A stretch of DNA of 62,704 nt, from the NCBI GenBank assembly GCA_913045375.1, contig CAJWQE010000008.1:1-62704 (forward strand), written 5' to 3'. This document shows positions 1 through 8,720 of this stretch, piece by piece (the first letter of the stretch is position 1; the number at the start of each line of letters is the position of its first letter). The notes under the pieces are model-generated. The model worked only from the letters and a program-made list of their open reading frames with translations, was not told where the DNA came from and did no database searches. The stretch comes from an uncultured Halieaceae bacterium (lineage in GTDB: Bacteria; Pseudomonadota; Gammaproteobacteria; Pseudomonadales; Halieaceae). Position numbers and translations under genes: made by a program.

Positions 1-300
1 CTTATATACTTATCTTCCATCAGATTAAGTATCAAATGTGACGCCAATATAGAATTTCAATGACGTTATTATTTCGGTAAATAATCTGATCAAGAAGTCG
101 TCGATGTGGGCCAACGTCGCAGCAATCATGGCCCCACGTCAAACGACCTTTTGTTTTCAAATGAGCTTCTAATGTTTCGTAGCGGGCAGCTACTGATATG
201 AGATAAATGCGATAGCCCCCGAGGGTGGCTGGGTGAAACAACCCTCAGATCTCATAAGACGTCAACACAGCCGGGTCCGATCGCAACAGCGAAGTAGAGG
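1..300. other. Stretch without a confident gene (probable island DNA)
   Basis: No well-supported gene was found here. A 69-codon frame on the minus strand (32-241) would have to start at TTG with a GAGGG directly abutting the start, which is poor spacing, and its product resembles no family I recognise. A short inverted repeat (GAGGGT at 221-226 against ACCCTC at 241-246) lacks a T tract. The stretch is AT-richer than the DNA beyond 1753 and lies on the island side of the tRNA-His scar at 1686-1735. Confidence 0.3.
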
Positions 301-660
301 TCAGCTCTTTACTTCCCAATACCTCACCGCAACGTGCTTCGTAATAATGTCTATGTCCCACATTACGAAATTGACAATCCCTTGGTTGGTTGCATCCGTA
401 AAATACGATTTCGCTTTCGATCCTTCGCGAATAAAAGTACCCATATGTGGTGTACTTATGAGTGTCCCATCGTCAAGGAATGTGCGCGCCTCACCTACGA
501 TACGACCACGCAAACGTTCAGCGTCAACATATGTGAACGTGTGTGATGCGAAAACAGAGCCGTACCCCTCAACTTTTCCCTCAAAGTCAAAAGAAACCGA
601 ATCCGACTCGATAGTCATCCGAGCGATTGTTAATTCGCCTACACCGTCTGGATTTTCCAT
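301..660 (-). CDS. Hypothetical protein, 119 aa
   Basis: I do not recognise this family with certainty. The frame has an ATG start with a strong purine-rich ribosome binding site (GGGGGAT) about five bases upstream, which supports it over the overlapping antisense frames. There is no signal peptide or membrane segment. The alternation of polar and hydrophobic residues and the many Gly, Thr and Val suggest a small cytoplasmic beta-barrel (motifs include GYGSVFASHTFTYVD and WDIDIITKHVAVRYWEV). It runs in the same direction as the secreted unknown at 761-1306, about 100 bases away, so the two may be cotranscribed. Both lie on the island side of the tRNA-His scar. Confidence 0.6.
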   Translation of the reverse strand: MENPDGVGELTIARMTIESDSVSFDFEGKVEGYGSVFASHTFTYVDAERLRGRIVGEARTFLDDGTLISTPHMGTFIREGSKAKSYFTDATNQGIVNFVMWDIDIITKHVAVRYWEVKS

Positions 661-760
661 AATATCCCCCTATCTTTTTTATGATCAGCAAAAAAGCTCT
701 GTAGAAGCCTTATCACGTATTACTGCGCAGAACACTTTTGAAAGTGAGCTAACCAACTCG

Positions 761-1306
761 TTACAAAACGCGAGAAAGCTCTGCTCGATTATTTGTAATC
801 TCTCCATCCAAAATAACAGTGTTCTCAAAGACCATGCGGTTCGGGTTGCTTGAATCCATTGTCCACTTCATGCCCGTCACAAAACTGTGGTGCTGCCGGT
901 GAAGACCGCTTCGCTCTTCATCTACAGCAATGCTCATACTGTTGGCTGTTAGCTCATCTAATTTGAAAACAGGCTCAGTTCCCAAACCGCAATAGTGGCG
1001 CACAACGAGTTCACCGTCTTGATCACTATAAGTGGTGAGCATCTCGACACCGTCCTCCAGGATTCGCTCAGTGATCGTATTCCCCCCTGATGTGATCGCC
1101 CATTCGTAAGACACATCAAAGCTCTGACCGGTGAGTGATTGCGTCATCCGACCCTGCCACTTCCCAAGTTTCTTTTTCACCGCCGAAAACGCTGCACTAT
1201 TAGAGGAGTTCGACATCTCAACACCGCCGATAGTTATTGCCGCATCATCAGCCCATGCGGTACCGGCTGCGAACAAAGTGGTAATTGCAAATATGATTTT
1301 TTTCAC
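761..1306 (-). CDS. Secreted hypothetical protein, DUF1579-like barrel
   Basis: Predicted exported protein of about 181 residues. I prefer the GTG start at 1306, because GGGAG lies eight bases upstream and the product then begins with KKIIFAITTLFAAGTAWA, a clean Sec signal peptide with an A-W-A cleavage site. An upstream in-frame ATG at 1321 would add five residues and bury that ribosome site. The mature part (KLGKWQGRMTQSL, then a sheet-like region ending FENTVILDGEI) resembles small lipocalin-like proteins that measure 'residual' fold around a WxG motif (DUF1579 type), but this is a weak pattern match. The ligand is unknown. It sits between the 119-aa unknown and the tRNA-His scar, with no operon partner of known function. 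Confidence 0.6.
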   Translation of the reverse strand: MKKIIFAITTLFAAGTAWADDAAITIGGVEMSNSSNSAAFSAVKKKLGKWQGRMTQSLTGQSFDVSYEWAITSGGNTITERILEDGVEMLTTYSDQDGELVVRHYCGLGTEPVFKLDELTANSMSIAVDEERSGLHRQHHSFVTGMKWTMDSSNPNRMVFENTVILDGEITNNRAELSRVL

Positions 1307-1597
1307 TCCAACATCTCCCATCGTTTTATTCTGATACTCCGGTTTTTACGCTATCACAGTCTGAGAGTTGTGATTTGCTATTCACTATCAATCCTACAAA
1401 GGTGACGCACAAGCGAGATCGTGCGTTACGCGCGTCAGGCAATTCTAACGGCGCCCCAAAAAAACATCCTGGATCAAAACCAAACATTGATAAAGCCGCG
1501 GTCTGATGTATCTGGCGTGGAACTACCGCGACAGTGATAAGAGTGTTGCCTCCCCGGGGGGTGTTTCTTACAAGATTTTGAGAAGTTGCTACGCCAA

Positions 1598-1621
1598 AAG
1601 TCTGTGTAGAAAGTCTGTGTA
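1598..1621. repeat. Two 11-bp direct repeats near the tRNA-His scar
   Basis: AAGTCTGTGTA occurs at 1598-1608 and again at 1611-1621, 13 bases centre to centre, about 65 bases inside the tRNA-His fragment. Paired short direct repeats beside an attachment core are often integrase or excisionase arm sites. That function is inference. The rest of the 1307-1752 gap holds no gene that I can support. Confidence 0.4.
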
Positions 1622-1685
1622 ATTTAGGTGGATCTGTTAAAATATAGTGCAGACGTTACAGAGTCTGAATGGCAGGACTGTTAAG

Positions 1686-1735
1686 CAGGATTGTGGCTCC
1701 GGAGGTAGTGGGTTCGAGACCCATCAGCCACCCCA
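1686..1735 (+). pseudogene. tRNA-His(GTG) 3' half, probable attachment site
   Basis: These 50 bases match the 3' half of a bacterial tRNA-His: anticodon loop TTGTGGC (anticodon GTG), the 3' side of the anticodon stem, a T arm GTGGG-TTCGAGA-CCCAT, the acceptor strand CAGCCAC, the C discriminator typical of tRNA-His, and an encoded CCA at 1733-1735. The 5' half is absent: no GTGGCTG acceptor strand or D arm precedes it, and position 28 mismatches in the anticodon stem. This is the structure left when a site-specific element integrates at a tRNA 3' end and duplicates it. An intact tRNA-His in the same orientation is expected to the left, outside this window. The LeuDH stop codon is 18 bases away on the other side. 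Confidence 0.75.
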
Positions 1736-1752
1736 TCTTTCGCCGATAATGA

Positions 1753-2823
1753 TCAGGCCGCTACAGTCGGAATAGGGTCATTTTGTGGCCCTCTGATCAA
1801 GTCTTCCGCACGTTCTTGAGCCACCTGCGCCGGAGAGATTCCCCGCGACTGCGCCTCCGTCAGAACCGAATTGAGCCGATCAGCGATGGCTGTTACCCCA
1901 GCGTCGATATTTTCTTGCGAGTTGCCCTGTCTTCGATGGTAGACGTCGATGACACCGCCTGCGTTAACCAAGTAATCAGGACAATACAAAATCCCCGCAT
2001 TGGCCAGTCGCAGGTCATCTTCCTGGGTCAACAGCTGATTGTTGGCTGCACCTGCGATGACAGACGTATTAAGAGTTGGAATAGACCATTCATTCAGCAC
2101 TCCGCCAAGTGCACATGGAGCAAAAACGTCGCAGTTGCCAGTCAGCAACTCGTCATTACTCACAATTCGAATGGAAAGCTCATCGCTGGCACGACGACAA
2201 TTATCGTCATTGATATCGCTGGCGTTAACGACGGCTCCGTTGCTGACGAGTAATTTTGCGAGTTCGAAGCCTACTTTTCCCAACCCCTGAACATGGACGC
2301 GGACGCCGAGCAGGTCCGACCGCCCCAATCGGAAGCTAACAGCCTCCCGAATACTCAAGAACACACCAAGGGCCGTGCTGGGCGAGGGGTCGCCGTTGCT
2401 AGAGTCCGATTCAAGACCCGCGACATGGGTTGTTGTCTCTGCGATAACCGCCATATCGGTCGGTGACGTACCCGAGTCCTCGGCGACGATGTAGCGTCCG
2501 CCGAGCGACTCGATGGCGGCGCCCATGGCCCTAAAAAGCGCAGGTGTTTTAGCTGTTCGGGGGTCACCGATAATGACAGATTTGCCTCCGCCGCTATTGA
2601 TGCCCGCGAGAGCATTTTTATAGGTCATCCCCCGCGACAAACGCAGAACATCAGTAAGTGCTGCATCTACGTTTTCATACGGCCACATTCGACACCCCCC
2701 AATCGCGGGGCCTCGCTGCGTGTTGTGCACGGCGATGACGGCCTGTAGCCCTGCCGCTTTGTCATTAACGAAGACCACTCGTTCATGATCGGCAAATTCG
2801 GGGTGGGTAAAGCTAGTGTTCAT
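1753..2823 (-). CDS. Leucine/branched-chain amino acid dehydrogenase
   Basis: NAD-dependent oxidative deaminase of the Glu/Leu/Phe/Val dehydrogenase superfamily, 356 aa, the usual length for leucine dehydrogenase. The N-terminal catalytic domain carries the glycine-rich substrate loop and catalytic lysine (INSGGGKSVIIGDP), a second conserved lysine (MTYKNAL) and AIGGCRMW. The Rossmann domain has VQGLGKVGFELAKLL. Near the C-terminus, PDYLVNAGGVIDVY is typical of the leucine/valine branch. It should convert branched-chain amino acids to 2-oxo acids plus ammonia in the cytoplasm. The ATG has AGAGG six bases upstream. Its start overlaps the end of the upstream 2-oxoacid ferredoxin oxidoreductase by 11 bases, so the two are translationally coupled. 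Phenylalanine or valine as main substrate cannot be excluded. Confidence 0.85.
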   Translation of the reverse strand: MNTSFTHPEFADHERVVFVNDKAAGLQAVIAVHNTQRGPAIGGCRMWPYENVDAALTDVLRLSRGMTYKNALAGINSGGGKSVIIGDPRTAKTPALFRAMGAAIESLGGRYIVAEDSGTSPTDMAVIAETTTHVAGLESDSSNGDPSPSTALGVFLSIREAVSFRLGRSDLLGVRVHVQGLGKVGFELAKLLVSNGAVVNASDINDDNCRRASDELSIRIVSNDELLTGNCDVFAPCALGGVLNEWSIPTLNTSVIAGAANNQLLTQEDDLRLANAGILYCPDYLVNAGGVIDVYHRRQGNSQENIDAGVTAIADRLNSVLTEAQSRGISPAQVAQERAEDLIRGPQNDPIPTVAA

Positions 2824-5800
2824 TTATACCTCTGTGATTTACATCTGTTACGTTTAGTGGCTGTACTAATTGAAGTTCAGCTCGGCACCGATTTCGCTGC
2901 TCGAACCATGTTCTGCGACTACGGCTTCTTACATGCCCGTAACCTTTAAGCTTTGATGGGGCATTGGCGAGTTGTTGTGCCGAGTCAATCGACTCGACGG
3001 TGGCCATTTCAGCGATCAGATCAATATCAGCAAGGTAGTCCGCTAGGTCAGCCCGTTCAGCCCGTCTTTCACTTGTATAAGCGAACACATCCATGGCTGT
3101 GCCTCTGACAAACCTCAGTCCGGCAAGCACCCTCAAAGGAAATCTGGCCCAGGCACCCATCCGAATTTTTTTGGGTCGACCATCACGCGACCCCCATTGC
3201 GACAACAGTGGTGGTGCGAAGTAGAAATTTACGCCAGCCCGGTTCAGATCAGGCATGCCATCAGGCTTATCATCAGTGGTCAGAATTCGAGCGACTTCGT
3301 ACTCATCTTTGAGCGCCATTAAGCGGTAAAGCTGTCTTGCGATCTCGCAGAGAAGTGCCGCGTTATCGGGTAAGTGATTGAGACGCTTTTCCAAAGTCCT
3401 GATTCGGCGTACATACAAGGCCGCGTAGCCTTCAGATTGATAGCAAACTAACCGTGCCTCTCGATCGGCAACAATGTCATCGAGTGACGTCAGCTGAGTT
3501 GACGTAGATTTTGGCAGTAGAGCCAAAACCTTTTCTTGTTGCTCGACGAACCGTCGACCCCAGGTGAATGCAGACTGGTTAAGTTCAACCGCAACGCCGT
3601 TGACCTCGATTGCGCGCTCAATCGCCGTGGGTGAAATAGGTAACAAGCCTCTTTGGCTGGCTAGTCCCACCAAGAACAGATTGGCGGCAATGGCGTCTCC
3701 CGTGAGGGCGATGGCGAGCATAGATGCATCTAAGGCATCGATCTGGTGCTCTCCTACGATCCGTCGAATTAGTTGTGCGGTTTCTTCCGTAGAAGTCGTT
3801 GCCTCCGCGGTGTACAGAAAATCTCGGGTTTCCGTGGTCTGGGTATTCACTATCGCATGACATGAGGGGCTCAGCTTGCGAAGTGTTTCGGGATTAGATG
3901 CTACGAGGGCATCGCAACCCAATAGCAGGTTGGCCTGCGCGTCCTTGACTCTGACGGCGTGGATGTCGCTTTGATCTCGCGCGATCTTAATATGGCTTAC
4001 TACCGACCCATATTTCTGAGCGAGTCCGGTTTGATTCATCGTGGCAAAGCCCTTCCCCTCGATGTGTGCCGCCATAGCTAAGAGCGAGTTGACGGTGAGG
4101 ACCCCGGTTCCCCCTATGCCTGCTACCAATCCACACCAGGGCTTATCGAGTGCGACAACCGAAGGGTCGGGGAGGGGATCAAAAATAGGGACAGGGATCT
4201 CAGATGAGTCCTCGCTAGCATCGAGCGCTGTCGCTGGCAGAGTAATAAAGCTCGGGCAGAAGCCTTCGACACAGCTCAGATCGGTATTACAACTGTGCTG
4301 ATCAATGACGCGTTTCGTCCCTAGTTCGGTCTCAAGTGGTTGAATAGAGAGGCAGTTTGATTGGTGCCCGCAGTCGCCACAGCCCTCGCAGAGCTCAGGG
4401 TGAATAAAGACTTTGGTTTTGGCCGGCGGCATCAACTGTCGCTTTTGCCGACGTCGTTTTTCAGTCGCGCAGAGCTGTTGATAGACGATAACCGAGGTTC
4501 CCTCTATCTGGGCGTATCGCCGCTGTAGCTCGTCGTAATCGGCTCGCTGCCATGCCTCAACGAATGAAGGAAGATCACGAGGTGCCACATCCTCCGAAAC
4601 AACGGCAATGTGTTTTACACCTTCTGCACGAATCTGATGCAGTAAATCATCGAGAGACAGACTGCCATCGATGGCTTGCCCACCTGTCATTGCCACTGCT
4701 TCGTTGAAAAGAATTTTATAGGTGATGTTGACCTTGCTCGCGACCGCGGCGCGAATTGCCAGACTGCCGGAGTGAAAATAGGTTCCATCTCCAAGGTTTT
4801 GGAAGACATGCTTCCTCGAGCTGAATGCTGCCTGTCCTATCCACGCCGCACCTTCGCCTCCCATTTGCGTGAAGGTTCGGGTGTCTCTATCAGGCATCCA
4901 GGTCGCCATATAGTGACAGCCGATGCCACCCATAGCGACGCTGCCCTCGGGCACCTTGGTCGACGTATTGTGAGGGCAGCCTGAACAAAAATGCGGTGTT
5001 CTAGTTGGTGTATCGATGCAAAGACCTTGCGTAGCTACCGCAACGCTGGTTTTGGTACGCAGAGAGATTCCCAAGGCCTCGAGACGAGCGATAATTGCGC
5101 GACCGACAAGATCGGGGTCGAGTTCACCAGTGTTAGGCAGTAATGACTCGCCTCTGTGGTCAAATTCACCGTATATCTTGGGTCGAGACTCTCCGGCGAG
5201 GTTGTAAAGCTGAGACGTCAGCTGGTCTTCTATAACCGATCGCTTTTCTTCCACCACCAGGATTTCGGTCAAGCCTCGTGAAAATACCTGAATGATTTCA
5301 GGGTCAAGCGGCCAGGGCATACCAATTTTGAGCACTCTGATGCCGAGGTCGTTCGCGGTTTGGTCATCGATCCCAAGTGAACCTAACGCCTCCATGACGT
5401 CGAGGTAGGCTTTACCTGATGTGATGATGCCAAGCGCGGGTTTTACCGAGTCCATCACAATACGATTAAGCCCGTTGATGCTCGCAAACAGTCTTGCGGC
5501 ATAAATCTTGTAGAGATTAAGGCGTTTTTCTTGATCGAGGGGCGGATCAGGCCAGCGCGCATGCATACCGTCAGGTGAGATCGCTTCTTTGGGCGGTAGG
5601 GTGATGGAGTATCGCGCAGGGTCTATTTCCACACCCATCGCAGCATCCATATTGTCAGTGATCGCCTTCAGTGCAACCCAGCACCCCGAAAAGCGCGACA
5701 TAGCCCAACCATAGATCCCAAAATCAAGAACCTCCTGAACGTTGGAGGGAGCAAGCACGGGTACCGAGGCACCCATGAACATGTGTTCTGACTGGTGAGG

Positions 5801-6283
5801 GAGGGTCGATGACTTGCAGGCATGATCATCGCCAGCCACCGCAAGTACACCGCCATACGGTGAGGTTCCAAATGCATTCGCATGCTTGATGACGTCCATG
5901 CTTCGATCAACACCGGGCCCCTTGCCGTACCACATGCCAAAGACCCCGTCGTAGTTGGAGTCTGAGACGATGCCAAGCTGTTGTGATCCCCATACGGACG
6001 TGGCAGCCAGTTCTTCGTTTATGCCAGGATTAAACGCAATGTGGTGGCTTTCTAAGTACTTTTTTGCAGCCCATAGCGATTGATCTAAACCACCCAGTGG
6101 GCTTCCACGGTATCCCGAGATAAAGCCACCTGTCTTCAAGCTAGCAGCCGTATCGATCTCGTGTTGCAGCAAAGGGAGTCGGACCAGCGCATCAATTCCC
6201 GTTAAGTAAACCCGAGTCGGGCCGGGAGCAAACTTATCGTTTAACTGAATATTCCGTAGGAGGTGTGGTGTTGCATGCGTCAT
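2813..6283 (-). CDS. Fused indolepyruvate ferredoxin oxidoreductase
   Basis: Large single-chain 2-oxoacid:ferredoxin oxidoreductase (about 1156 aa) in which the thiamine-diphosphate alpha part, a ferredoxin-like insert and the gamma part are fused, as in many aerobic proteobacteria. The N-terminus has GFISGYRGSPLGGLD. A ThDP-binding region follows (MGGEGAAWIGQAAF, NLGDGTYFHSG), then a cysteine cluster CEGCGDCGHQSNC near residue 632, then a gamma domain with GIGGTGVLTVNSLLA. It should oxidatively decarboxylate aryl- or branched-chain 2-oxo acids to acyl-CoA, passing electrons to ferredoxin. I chose the ATG at 6283 because GAGGGA sits six to seven bases upstream; a TTG at 6343 lacks a ribosome site. 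It heads the operon with leucine dehydrogenase, and an Lrp-type regulator is divergent. Confidence 0.88.
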   Translation of the reverse strand: MTHATPHLLRNIQLNDKFAPGPTRVYLTGIDALVRLPLLQHEIDTAASLKTGGFISGYRGSPLGGLDQSLWAAKKYLESHHIAFNPGINEELAATSVWGSQQLGIVSDSNYDGVFGMWYGKGPGVDRSMDVIKHANAFGTSPYGGVLAVAGDDHACKSSTLPHQSEHMFMGASVPVLAPSNVQEVLDFGIYGWAMSRFSGCWVALKAITDNMDAAMGVEIDPARYSITLPPKEAISPDGMHARWPDPPLDQEKRLNLYKIYAARLFASINGLNRIVMDSVKPALGIITSGKAYLDVMEALGSLGIDDQTANDLGIRVLKIGMPWPLDPEIIQVFSRGLTEILVVEEKRSVIEDQLTSQLYNLAGESRPKIYGEFDHRGESLLPNTGELDPDLVGRAIIARLEALGISLRTKTSVAVATQGLCIDTPTRTPHFCSGCPHNTSTKVPEGSVAMGGIGCHYMATWMPDRDTRTFTQMGGEGAAWIGQAAFSSRKHVFQNLGDGTYFHSGSLAIRAAVASKVNITYKILFNEAVAMTGGQAIDGSLSLDDLLHQIRAEGVKHIAVVSEDVAPRDLPSFVEAWQRADYDELQRRYAQIEGTSVIVYQQLCATEKRRRQKRQLMPPAKTKVFIHPELCEGCGDCGHQSNCLSIQPLETELGTKRVIDQHSCNTDLSCVEGFCPSFITLPATALDASEDSSEIPVPIFDPLPDPSVVALDKPWCGLVAGIGGTGVLTVNSLLAMAAHIEGKGFATMNQTGLAQKYGSVVSHIKIARDQSDIHAVRVKDAQANLLLGCDALVASNPETLRKLSPSCHAIVNTQTTETRDFLYTAEATTSTEETAQLIRRIVGEHQIDALDASMLAIALTGDAIAANLFLVGLASQRGLLPISPTAIERAIEVNGVAVELNQSAFTWGRRFVEQQEKVLALLPKSTSTQLTSLDDIVADREARLVCYQSEGYAALYVRRIRTLEKRLNHLPDNAALLCEIARQLYRLMALKDEYEVARILTTDDKPDGMPDLNRAGVNFYFAPPLLSQWGSRDGRPKKIRMGAWARFPLRVLAGLRFVRGTAMDVFAYTSERRAERADLADYLADIDLIAEMATVESIDSAQQLANAPSKLKGYGHVRSRSRRTWFEQRNRCRAELQLVQPLNVTDVNHRGINEH

Positions 6284-6445
6284 GCTGAGTCCCTCGGCAG
6301 GCTGTTTAGTTGGCTTGAGCGCTGATTTTGTCGTTATGCCCAAGATAATTGTCTGCCTTATTAAGCGAAATTTTTGTTCTTTTTTGCTCCCATGGCGTTA
6401 GTAATAGACTTATAATTTCCAAAATAAGCTCTAAAGGGAATAAAT

Positions 6446-6922
6446 GTGTCGTCTGAGTGGAACAGGCAGGACATCGCTATCATGTCTTCGCTACAGCAGG
6501 ATTCGACGGTATCGACAGCAGTACTAGCTGATCGTTTAAACAGCTCTCAATCACCTGTATGGCGACGTATTAATCGCCTTGAGGAGAAGGGGGTCGTTCA
6601 GCGACGGGTAGCGCTACTCGACAGAAATGCGCTGGGCATGGAGATCGTCGTTTTTGCGACTGTGAACCTGACTCAAACGGGCAGGCAGAACCTGCTTGCT
6701 TTCGAACGTGAAGTGGAGACACACCCCGAAGTGGTTGAGTGCTACACAATGGCCGGGATCTGGGATTACGTACTAAAAATCATTTGCAAAGACGTGCGGC
6801 ACTACGAGGATTTCGTTAGAAATACGTTGCTCAGCGGCGATCTAGTGCGTGAAATGCACTCTCACATCGCTGTCACAGAAATCAAAAACACCACTGAGCT
6901 ACCCATCGCAACACAGCTTTAG
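6446..6922 (+). CDS. Lrp/AsnC family transcriptional regulator
   Basis: 158-aa feast/famine regulator: an N-terminal winged helix-turn-helix (DIAIMSSLQQDSTVSTAVLA then SPVWRRINRLEEKGVV) and a C-terminal RAM/AsnC ligand domain (VVECYTMAGIWDYVLKIICK). Such proteins bind amino acids and form octameric DNA-wrapping assemblies. The start is a GTG at 6446 with AAAGGGA upstream; an ATG two bases earlier is out of frame and terminates at once. It is divergent from the ferredoxin oxidoreductase/leucine dehydrogenase operon, with about 160 bases between the start codons. The simplest inference is that it controls that operon in response to a branched-chain or aromatic amino acid. Confidence 0.9.
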   Translation: MSSEWNRQDIAIMSSLQQDSTVSTAVLADRLNSSQSPVWRRINRLEEKGVVQRRVALLDRNALGMEIVVFATVNLTQTGRQNLLAFEREVETHPEVVECYTMAGIWDYVLKIICKDVRHYEDFVRNTLLSGDLVREMHSHIAVTEIKNTTELPIATQL

Positions 6923-6938
6923 TAGTGCCGGCATCACC

Positions 6939-8327
6939 TTAGCCTGGTACCGCCACCTGCGTCGGACGCTTGGCTCCTTTGCCATACAGATTGACCTTCA
7001 GACTCGAGATGGCGTGGACTAAGATAATGGGCTCGATTTTCTGTTTTCCTGTCCAATGGATATTCGGAAAACGCTCAAGAATGCGCTCGTAGGCCATTTT
7101 CAACTGCATTTGCGCGATACGGTTACCCAAGCACCGATGCACACCATGACCAAACGCCACGTGTTTCTCCACATTATCGCGCGTTAAATCGAAGACATCG
7201 GGGTCTGGGAAGACCGAGGGGTCTCGATTCGCGGCACCGTACCACATGATGACTTTTTCATTTTCGGCAATACGTTGCCCTGCGATTTCTGTGTCCTCAG
7301 TCGCCGTCCGGCGCATGTGCATGACGGGTGACGTCATGCGCAGCGCCTCGTGTGACATTCGGTCAATCAAAGACGGGTCATCAATTACCATTTGCCGCTG
7401 CTGCTGGAATTCGGTCATCAGCCGGATGGTGCCTGAAAGGGAATTACGCGTGGTGTCGTTACCCGCAAAAATGATCAGCAGCCACGAGCCGTCCAGATAG
7501 TTCTGCGACAGAGGTTTGTCATCAAGCGTTGCGTTTGCAATGACTGTCAGAAGATCCTGCCGCGGATTCTTGATTCTGTCTGCCATGACACGTTCGCCGT
7601 AATTGAACATATCCTCCAGCATCTGATTGAACCTAAACAGGAACATGGGCTCAGCCATAAACATTCGGAAGGGATGGGTCAGGAACTGGGGAGCGAGCTC
7701 GAGGTAGTGCATCCACTTGATGATATTGGGCCGATCTTCCTCGTCGACGCCCAGCATTTCACACAGCGTGAACATCGGAAGCTCGGTCGAAAACATCTTG
7801 GCGAAGTCGACCTCAGGGCCTTGCCGCTCCATATTGTCTAGTAGGTCATCAATTTTCTTACCGACGCGTTCTTTTAGGGTCTCCACGTATTTGGGAAAGA
7901 AGAATTCAGACTGCTGCAAACGGAGATCTCGATGCACATCGGCGTCGAGGTTAATCAACGAATTGTGCGCGGCATACATCAACCGATCCGCTTTACCGCT
8001 GGCAGGTAATACAGCCATGTGCATACTGCCGCGTTGAGAGGAGAAAATCTTTGGGTTGAGCTCGACGTGCTTAACGTCATCATAACGAGAGACCGACCAA
8101 AAGCCGGACGTCGGCTTTCGTCCTTCAGTCCACATAACAGGGGACTCTTCACGCATTCGGCGGTAATAGTCGAACGGCTGCCCGCGGGTCCACGCATTGG
8201 TTGATCCCAGATTGAAGCCTTTTAACCGCTGATAAATCTCAGGGTAAACGGGGTCGGTAGCACCGGTATCGACAAAAATATCATCACTGACGGATGCGTA
8301 ATGGTCGATGTTCTGAGGCTGATTCAT
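6939..8327 (-). CDS. Cytochrome P450
   Basis: Soluble bacterial class I P450 of 462 aa from the ATG at 8327, which I prefer to the upstream start at 8375 because AAGG precedes it. Key motifs are present: oxygen-activating I helix (FAGNDTTRNSLSG), the ExxR motif (EALRMTSP), and the haem loop FGHGVHRCLG with thiolate Cys399. It should hydroxylate a hydrophobic substrate using electrons from a ferredoxin and its reductase; neither partner is encoded next to it. The sequence has a CYP125/CYP142-like or alkane/terpenoid-hydroxylase flavour, but the substrate cannot be read from it. The gene converges on the Lrp gene with 16 bases between stops. Confidence 0.9.
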   Translation of the reverse strand: MNQPQNIDHYASVSDDIFVDTGATDPVYPEIYQRLKGFNLGSTNAWTRGQPFDYYRRMREESPVMWTEGRKPTSGFWSVSRYDDVKHVELNPKIFSSQRGSMHMAVLPASGKADRLMYAAHNSLINLDADVHRDLRLQQSEFFFPKYVETLKERVGKKIDDLLDNMERQGPEVDFAKMFSTELPMFTLCEMLGVDEEDRPNIIKWMHYLELAPQFLTHPFRMFMAEPMFLFRFNQMLEDMFNYGERVMADRIKNPRQDLLTVIANATLDDKPLSQNYLDGSWLLIIFAGNDTTRNSLSGTIRLMTEFQQQRQMVIDDPSLIDRMSHEALRMTSPVMHMRRTATEDTEIAGQRIAENEKVIMWYGAANRDPSVFPDPDVFDLTRDNVEKHVAFGHGVHRCLGNRIAQMQLKMAYERILERFPNIHWTGKQKIEPIILVHAISSLKVNLYGKGAKRPTQVAVPG

Positions 8328-8540
8328 AGCTGACCTTGGCAGGTTTATTGAGCAGATGGCGCGTAGATTAACCAAAAATGATCGCCATGGACTAGATCCG
8401 TCCAGCTTTTCTCCACCTGTTTAAACGTTGGTCACCGATAAGTCTTGTGTGCGCGCCTCCTGCCTGTTGGCGTGCATTATTTGGATTACAGTGTCTGGGC
8501 CGGTTACTGTGTATGCAATGCGGTCTTGCTGGGGGCAATC

Positions 8541-8642
8541 ATGTTCAAAAATGAAACAGAACGTGCTTTCGTTTTAGTTATGCTTATGTGCGGGTTTGCG
8601 CTGCTTTGGATGACGGTGAAAGACGCCGCGTTCGCGAGCTAA
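8541..8642 (+). CDS. Possible 33-aa membrane microprotein
   Basis: A short frame starting at ATG 8541 with a GGGGG run five bases upstream. It encodes a charged N-terminus (MFKNETER), one hydrophobic helix (AFVLVMLMCGFALLWM) and a short tail, a plausible single-span membrane peptide. A longer reading from 8445 is possible but has no clear ribosome site. Nothing in the neighbourhood tells its function. The rest of the 8328-8720 gap holds the P450 promoter region and no other gene I can support. Confidence 0.33.
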   Translation: MFKNETERAFVLVMLMCGFALLWMTVKDAAFAS

Positions 8643-8720
8643 CGGCGCATCCAGTAAGGGGTTGGGTCTTGGGTAGCGCCAGTATCAGAAAAGAAATAAT
8701 AAGAAAAACGGGTTACAGCA

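Noticed and set aside
32..241. 69-codon frame on the minus strand
   Set aside because: TTG start with badly spaced purines and no recognisable family. Noted in the first feature instead.
233..853. 206-codon open frame on the plus strand
   Set aside because: It runs antisense to the 119-aa gene and through its ribosome site into the 186-codon gene. It has no ribosome site and an odd composition rich in Ser, Arg and Ile.
1620..1735. tmRNA or complete tRNA at the scar
   Set aside because: No tmRNA 5' end or tag frame is present. The 3' half matches tRNA-His, and no D arm or acceptor 5' strand precedes it.
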